Shown in pieces: positions 59,299-64,000 of a stretch of 64,000 nt of DNA. The notes beneath the pieces were generated by a model, which was not told the DNA's origin, searched no databases, and saw nothing but the letters and a program-made list of their open reading frames with translations. This DNA comes from Piscibacillus sp052246295 (GTDB lineage: Bacteria; Bacillota; Bacilli; Bacillales; Alkalibacillaceae): NCBI GenBank assembly GCA_052246295.1, contig JBQQCO010000005.1. One strand, 5' to 3'. How positions within the stretch are numbered: position 1 is the stretch's first letter; each line of letters begins with the position of its first letter. The position numbers and the translations under genes were made by a program.

Positions 59299-60014
59299 TA
59301 TGAATCAATAACCTCAAACTTATAACCTACTCCCCAAACCGTAACAATCATTTTAGCAGCATCTTCTGATACTTTGCTTAATTTTTCTCTTAGTCTTTTA
59401 ACATGGGTGTCTACTGTTCTTAAATCTCCAAAGAACTCATACTCCCAGACTTCTTTTAATAACTCTTCACGGTCAAACACTTTATCTGGTGTTTTTGCTA
59501 GATAGTATAGAAGTTCGTATTCTTTAGGAGTTAAATTTACTTGAACACCATCTGCAATCACTCGATGAGCATCTTTGTCTATAGTTAAATGAGGGTAAAC
59601 AATGACATCATGAGAATCAGTTTCAGTTTTTAAATATTTAGTTGATGAAGAACGGCGTAATAACGCTTTAACACGTAATACAACTTCACGAGGGCTGAAC
59701 GGCTTAACGATATAATCATCAGCACCAACTTCAAATCCTTGAACGCGGTTAGATTCTTCTCCCTTTGCTGTTAACATAATCACTGGTGTTGCCTTACGTT
59801 CTCGAAGCTTTGTACATACTTCTATTCCGTCCATCTCGGGTAACATTAAATCTAATAAAATTAAATCGAAGTCTGTATCCAAAGCTTTTTGCAAAGCCTC
59901 TTCCCCGTTTTCAGCTTCTTCGATATCATATTCTTCACGCTCTAAATATAGTTTTAATAAACGACGGATACGTTCTTCATCATCTACGACCAAAATTTTC
60001 GCTTGTTCTGACAT
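59298..60014 (-). CDS. resD: Response regulator ResD
   Basis: 238 aa OmpR/PhoB-family regulator. Receiver domain with D11, D12, phospho-acceptor D55 (LILLDLMLPEMDG), T in VIMLTAKG and K in DDYIVKPFSP; C-terminal winged helix with VNLTPKEYELLYYLAK and RTVDTHVKRLREKL. The ATG at 60014 follows AAAGGAG at nine bases; a TTG at 60023 overlaps the site region. Controls resABC, qcr and other respiratory genes in the family; binding sites were not assigned here. Confidence 0.95.
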   Translation of the reverse strand: MSEQAKILVVDDEERIRRLLKLYLEREEYDIEEAENGEEALQKALDTDFDLILLDLMLPEMDGIEVCTKLRERKATPVIMLTAKGEESNRVQGFEVGADDYIVKPFSPREVVLRVKALLRRSSSTKYLKTETDSHDVIVYPHLTIDKDAHRVIADGVQVNLTPKEYELLYYLAKTPDKVFDREELLKEVWEYEFFGDLRTVDTHVKRLREKLSKVSEDAAKMIVTVWGVGYKFEVIDS

Positions 60015-60046
60015 GTAAGACAACTCCTTTAATTATAATTTAAAGC

Positions 60047-61231
60047 TTATGCGTAGGAATGTAAACCAGCAATAACTAAGTTAACAAATATTAAGTTGAT
60101 CATGATGATTGTAAAACCTATAACTGCTAACCAAGCAGATTTTTCTCCGTGCCAACCAGCACCTAAACGCAAGTGTAAGAATGCAGCATAGAATAACCAT
60201 GTAACAAGTGCCCAAACTTCTTTAGGGTCCCAACCCCAGAAACGCCCCCATGCATCTTGTGCCCAAATAGCGGCAAATATTAAAGCACCTAAAGTGAATA
60301 CTGGGAAACCAATTGCGACTGAACGATAAATAATTTCGTCTACCTTATCAGTATTAACTCTTGATAACATAGGTTGAATAGCCGCAGCTACACGCTTTCT
60401 TAAAATTAATCTTGTTAATCCATATAAGACTAATCCACCTAAAATAGACCAAATTAAAGTGTTAAACTTAGAACCAGCATTAGCACCGTGCATCCAAGCT
60501 GGAGTTTCAATTCCTGTTGTAAATCCATCAGAAACCAACTCAGAGTTATTTGGTTCGAATAAAGCTGGTAAGTGATACTCAACGGTTTGTTCTATACCAT
60601 CAATTTCTTGAGTGAATTCTGCTTGATACCCAACTGCTTCAAACGTTGTTGTAATGATAATAAATGCAACTGTTGTAAATATAAAGAATAATACTACTTC
60701 AAGCCATATCGTTTGCTTAGATGTAGTAGTTTGATCAACCTTTGCTATTAAGTAAACTAAACCTGCAACAAAACTAATAGCTAAAATGGCCTCTCCAAGT
60801 GCCGCTGTTGTAACATGAATATATAGCCAATGCGTCTGTAATGACGGTACTAAAGGTGATATTTCTGTAGGGAACATACTTCCATAACCGATTATTAATA
60901 ACGCTATTGGTAAAGCGAAAAGACCAATAATTGTTTCTCGATAAATAAAGTATAAAATAATAAACCCTAACACTAACATCATACCGAAGAATGCTATAAA
61001 TTCGAACATATTACTTACTGGAGCATGTCCAGCAGCATTCCAACGAACAAAGAAGTATATAAGCTGTGATATAAAACCTAATATTGTAATTGTGATTGCT
61101 ATTTTTGAAGCTTTGGATTTACTATTAGCCTCTTTTTTATTTCCTATCGTTGCTCCAAAGAAAAATGTTGCGACTAAATAGAGTATAAAAGCGGCGTATA
61201 AGAAATTACTGCTCACTGTGTATAAATCCAT
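60047..61231 (-). CDS. resC: Cytochrome c biogenesis protein ResC (CcsB/CcmC-like)
   Basis: 394 aa multi-helix membrane protein of system II cytochrome c maturation. The heme-binding WWD signature appears as WGRFWGWDPKEVWALVTWLFYAAFLH near the C-terminus, with conserved histidines in HWLYIHVT and HLRLGAGWHG. It works with ResB to carry heme out and attach it to CxxCH motifs such as that of QcrC. Start with AAAGGAGGG. Confidence 0.95.
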   Translation of the reverse strand: MDLYTVSSNFLYAAFILYLVATFFFGATIGNKKEANSKSKASKIAITITILGFISQLIYFFVRWNAAGHAPVSNMFEFIAFFGMMLVLGFIILYFIYRETIIGLFALPIALLIIGYGSMFPTEISPLVPSLQTHWLYIHVTTAALGEAILAISFVAGLVYLIAKVDQTTTSKQTIWLEVVLFFIFTTVAFIIITTTFEAVGYQAEFTQEIDGIEQTVEYHLPALFEPNNSELVSDGFTTGIETPAWMHGANAGSKFNTLIWSILGGLVLYGLTRLILRKRVAAAIQPMLSRVNTDKVDEIIYRSVAIGFPVFTLGALIFAAIWAQDAWGRFWGWDPKEVWALVTWLFYAAFLHLRLGAGWHGEKSAWLAVIGFTIIMINLIFVNLVIAGLHSYA

Positions 61232-61249
61232 TAATGAACCCTCCTTTGA

Positions 61250-62869
61250 TTAAAGTTTTTCCTGTTGATCTTTAATCATTTGTATATTTGTACCTTCAAT
61301 AGAAGTTTCAAATTCTCGTTTTAAACCAAACCAGTTCTTGTTCGTGTGACCGGCAACTAATAATGTGTTGTCTTTAGGGTGTATCCAAATTCTTCTATGA
61401 TGCCAATACAGCCCTTGTGCAACACCAATCATAAAAATTAGAGCTCCTACCATAAAGAATGGTAGAGAGTAATCCTTTTTAATGATTAAACCTGATGCTG
61501 TTATTAATTCCGTGTCTAGTAATGAAACATTTATTGAATGATCATCAGATAAAGGTACAACATCTTCATTCAGATAGAAAAACCGCTCCCCTTCTAAACC
61601 GGGCCCAGTCACTTCAAAAATAATACCTGGATTTCTTGGGTATTTCGAGGAAGATGTAGGTCCTTCTTCAGATACTTCAAATTGAGGATAATAGTCTTGT
61701 ACTTCAACCTGATAATCGTTAGAAAGCTCATAGAAACGTTGATCCTCATTGGTTTCGAAATTAAATTCCCCTAAACTCTCGCCATCATTTGTTTCAACAT
61801 CAAATGATATTATGTTATATTCACTTCTTAATTGTGTACCAGATTGATATGCACTATAACCATCAAAAGATATTGGTTGGTTTAACCTAATTTCTCCTCT
61901 AGAAACTTCTTCTAATTCTGGTTCCTGACCAGGAATAACTTCGCCTTTTACTTTATAAACAACTGCATTAGTTTGGAAGTTACTCGGAACATCAAATTCT
62001 TCATTTTTCAATGCTTCTTGGAAACGTTCATCATTACGATCATATGTTTCATATACGAACTTTTCATTCTTTAAGTAGTATTGCTGTTCAGTAGTAGGAA
62101 GAACTTTTGTCTCACCTTCACGAACCCATACATACCCTTCTGTATGCATAAAGTCAAACATACGAAGGATTCCGGCTATTAATATAATAATAAGCCCGAT
62201 ATGGTTGACATAAGGACCCCAGCGGGAAAAACGGTTCTTCTCTGCCAAAATATGCCCGTCATCTTCGGTAACCTTATAACGACGCTTTTTTAGATTGTTC
62301 ACTAATGTTTCTTTATCATGATCAGAAACTTCTGTAGATTCACTAAAAAAGCGTTGGCGTCTAACAAAAACTTCGTGTCTTTTTGTTTTTTGATTTTTCA
62401 ATGCTCTACGTAATGGTACAAATCGATCAATCGAACAAATAACTAGAGAAATTCCAATCAATGCAATAAGCGTAATAAACCACCAAGAGCTATACAAGTT
62501 ATGAAAACCTAATTGGTAAAAGATCTTACCTGTTAAACCGTATTGTTGCTCATAAAATTGGCTTGATGGTAAAACCGAGTTCTTAAACTCCTCTTGAGGA
62601 TAAATTGTTCCTAAAGAGGCAGCTATTAACGCTATAACAATTAACCATACCCCTACTTTAACAGAAGAGAAAAATGCCCATGTTTTATCAACAAACGTTC
62701 GTTTATATGTTTTCGAACGACGAGCACTACCTTCGTAACGCATCTCTAACACTTTATTTTGATCATTTCCATCAATGTGTTGGTTTTCTTCGATTGGTTT
62801 ACCACATGCTTCACAAAGAACTGTGCCTTCATGATTTATATGTCCACATTCGCATTTTATTTTTTTCAT
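61250..62869 (-). CDS. resB: Cytochrome c biogenesis protein ResB
   Basis: 539 aa. A zinc-ribbon-like N-terminus (CECGH...CEACG, residues 6-23) precedes the membrane part: helices near 72-92, 128-150, 215-235 and a last one near 475-495, with a large outer domain (about 240-470). This is the Ccs1/ResB layout. Start with GAGGGATT. Sits between resA and resC in the conserved resABC order. Confidence 0.94.
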   Translation of the reverse strand: MKKIKCECGHINHEGTVLCEACGKPIEENQHIDGNDQNKVLEMRYEGSARRSKTYKRTFVDKTWAFFSSVKVGVWLIVIALIAASLGTIYPQEEFKNSVLPSSQFYEQQYGLTGKIFYQLGFHNLYSSWWFITLIALIGISLVICSIDRFVPLRRALKNQKTKRHEVFVRRQRFFSESTEVSDHDKETLVNNLKKRRYKVTEDDGHILAEKNRFSRWGPYVNHIGLIIILIAGILRMFDFMHTEGYVWVREGETKVLPTTEQQYYLKNEKFVYETYDRNDERFQEALKNEEFDVPSNFQTNAVVYKVKGEVIPGQEPELEEVSRGEIRLNQPISFDGYSAYQSGTQLRSEYNIISFDVETNDGESLGEFNFETNEDQRFYELSNDYQVEVQDYYPQFEVSEEGPTSSSKYPRNPGIIFEVTGPGLEGERFFYLNEDVVPLSDDHSINVSLLDTELITASGLIIKKDYSLPFFMVGALIFMIGVAQGLYWHHRRIWIHPKDNTLLVAGHTNKNWFGLKREFETSIEGTNIQMIKDQQEKL

Positions 62870-62892
62870 GTTAATCCCTCACGGTTAGTCAT

Positions 62893-63441
62893 CTATGCTT
62901 CGTTATTCTCCGGTAAAATTTCTTTGAAGTAGGTCTCTAAGCGATCTAGAGTTAATGGACCTTTTACAACACGTTCAATCGTACCATCAGGATTAATAAA
63001 ATATGAAGTTGGTAGTGGTTGAACTTGATATAATTCCATAATGGTACCGTTTCGATCGTGTACTAATGGAAATGATAAATTAAAGTTGTTGTAAAAGTTT
63101 TCTATAACCATTTTATTTTTATCAACACTTACAGCAATAATCTCAATACCTTCATCTTGATACTTTTGATAAAGCTCCTCCATGTAAGGCATTTCCTTCT
63201 TACAAGGTTCGCAGTATGTAGCCCAGAAATTAATCATGACTCCTTTACCTTCTAACTCGGATAACTGTATTTCCTCTCCATTATCCAAACGTTCTAAAAT
63301 AAAATCTCGAGCTGGGTCTCCTTGCGCTAAGATCGGATTGTCCTTTTGACTATTTAAATATAAGACTAAAACAGTCGTAACCACTAAAATTGATAAAACA
63401 ACTGTTCTGAAAATAAGTCTCATTTTTTTATTTTTAAACAC
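62893..63441 (-). CDS. resA: Thiol-disulfide oxidoreductase ResA
   Basis: 182 aa thioredoxin-like protein anchored by an N-terminal membrane helix (about 9-29), active site outside. The redox motif is C77-EP-C80 (WATYCEPCKKEMP), the CEPC form specific to ResA, with the cis-Pro in PLPTSYF. It reduces the CxxCH cysteines of apocytochrome c before heme attachment. The start is a GTG after GGAGGGTG. First of resABCDE, with a TATAAT about 25 nt before the ribosome site. Confidence 0.95.
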   Translation of the reverse strand: MFKNKKMRLIFRTVVLSILVVTTVLVLYLNSQKDNPILAQGDPARDFILERLDNGEEIQLSELEGKGVMINFWATYCEPCKKEMPYMEELYQKYQDEGIEIIAVSVDKNKMVIENFYNNFNLSFPLVHDRNGTIMELYQVQPLPTSYFINPDGTIERVVKGPLTLDRLETYFKEILPENNEA

Positions 63442-63506
63442 TAGACACCCTCCTTTATCGCCATTATAACACTGTGGCTTTTACGCATGATTATCATATT
63501 TGAACA

Positions 63507-64000
63507 TTATTTAACATTTTTTTCTGCCAAATCAACAAGCTGTTTTACTTCATGAGGTGTCAGTTCACGATATTCACCAGGATTTAAATTCCCAAGTGTT
63601 AATGGCCCGAAGCGTTCGCGCTTAAGTTTATCCACTTGATAACCTAATGACTCTAACATACGTCGAACTTGTCTGTTCTTTCCTTCTTGGAGTGTGAGCT
63701 CTATAATACTATTGCGTTTTTTGAAATCAGTTTTTAAGATACGGCTGTTTACACATTTTAAAAATTCCCCATCACTTTCTACACCCTTTTTAAGCTGCCT
63801 CATATCTTCTTTCGAAGGGATTCCTTTGATCTTAGCAATATAAACCTTATTAATTTTATACTTTGGATGTATTAACTTTTGAGAAAACTCACCATCATTC
63901 GTAAGTAGGATTAAACCAGACGTATCATAATCTAACCGACCTACTGGAAATAGCCTTTCTTCAATTTCAGCACTAATTAAATCACCAACTACTTTACGAC
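63507..64000 (-). CDS. rluB: Pseudouridine synthase RluB, 3' part
   Basis: The frame stays open to the window edge (first whole codon ends at 63998), so the start is outside; the internal ATG at 63803 is not the start. The visible ~163 residues include the catalytic motif PVGRLDYDTSGLILLTND with its Asp, KVYIAKIKG, and the C-terminal EGKNRQVRRMLESLGY and RERFGPLTLGNLNPGEYREL. It modifies 23S rRNA near position 2605 (E. coli numbering) in the family. Upstream of resA as ypuL is in B. subtilis. Confidence 0.94.
   Translation of the reverse strand, partial: RKVVGDLISAEIEERLFPVGRLDYDTSGLILLTNDGEFSQKLIHPKYKINKVYIAKIKGIPSKEDMRQLKKGVESDGEFLKCVNSRILKTDFKKRNSIIELTLQEGKNRQVRRMLESLGYQVDKLKRERFGPLTLGNLNPGEYRELTPHEVKQLVDLAEKNVK

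Noticed and set aside
1..64000. CRISPR array, prophage, tRNA or rRNA genes
   Set aside because: No regularly spaced repeats, phage genes, or cloverleaf/rRNA sequences were noticed by eye on either strand.

Overview
This window is chromosomal DNA from a low-GC, endospore-forming member of the Bacillaceae. Gene content and order follow the Bacillus subtilis backbone from recU-ponA through the pan, dap, qcr, aro, men/hep, spoIVA, der, rpsA, ypeB-sleB, gudB and recQ loci to sigX-rsiX and resABCDE. Spore genes (spoIVA, sleB, ypeB, a spoVIF homologue), bacillithiol genes (bshA, ypdA), a menaquinol:cytochrome c reductase and the ResDE system all point to this family. Very acidic extracellular stretches, above all the roughly 95-residue Asp/Glu tail of PBP1A, suggest a salt-tolerant or halophilic relative, but that is inference. 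No rRNA, tRNA, CRISPR array or prophage was seen.

Layout. 1-2.9 kb (+): 3' end of recU, then ponA. 2.9-18 kb (-): nth, dnaD, asnS, aspB, ypmB, a degenerate metallo-beta-lactamase-fold protein, dinG, panDCB, birA, cca, bshA, mgsA, dapB, ypjD. 18.1-18.9 kb (+): ypjC. 19-25.2 kb (-): a zinc metallopeptidase, a tiny membrane protein, ypjA, the qcrABC operon, ypiF, ypiB, ypiA. 25.2-32.7 kb (-): aroA, aroB, aroC, cheR, ndk, hepT, menG, hepS. 32.8-44.8 kb (-): hbs, spoIVA, yphF-like, yphE-like, spoVIF-like, gpsA, der, rpsA, plsC, cmk, motI, ypeB, sleB. 45-53.5 kb (-): ansA, ypdA, gudB, ddl, mecB, a small ypbE-like gene, a CPBP protease, recQ, ypbB. 53.5-54.9 kb: fer (+), an XRE regulator (-), ppa (+). 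55-64 kb (-): rsiX, sigX, a 656-bp insertion element, resE, resD, resC, resB, resA and the 3' part of rluB.

Compared with B. subtilis the backbone is trimmed. bshB1 is not between mgsA and bshA; aroH, trp, hisC and tyrA are not between aroB and aroA; folE and mtrB are not between hbs and hepS; prsW is not near sleB/ypdA; ypjB and ypbE look reduced to short membrane-anchor proteins.

The clearest non-backbone feature is a 656-bp element at 56745-57400 between resE and sigX. It has 25-bp terminal inverted repeats (21/25 matching) and a perfect 8-bp target duplication, the format of an ISL3-family element without a transposase, and it carries two related GC-rich palindromic repeats. Two further dispersed repeat families occur (18974-19064 with 57410-57549; 29577-29712 with 33429-33474). 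Promoters of diagnostic type can be read for sigX (self-recognised ECF type), spoIVA (sigma-E type), the spoVIF homologue (possible sigma-K) and several sigma-A genes.
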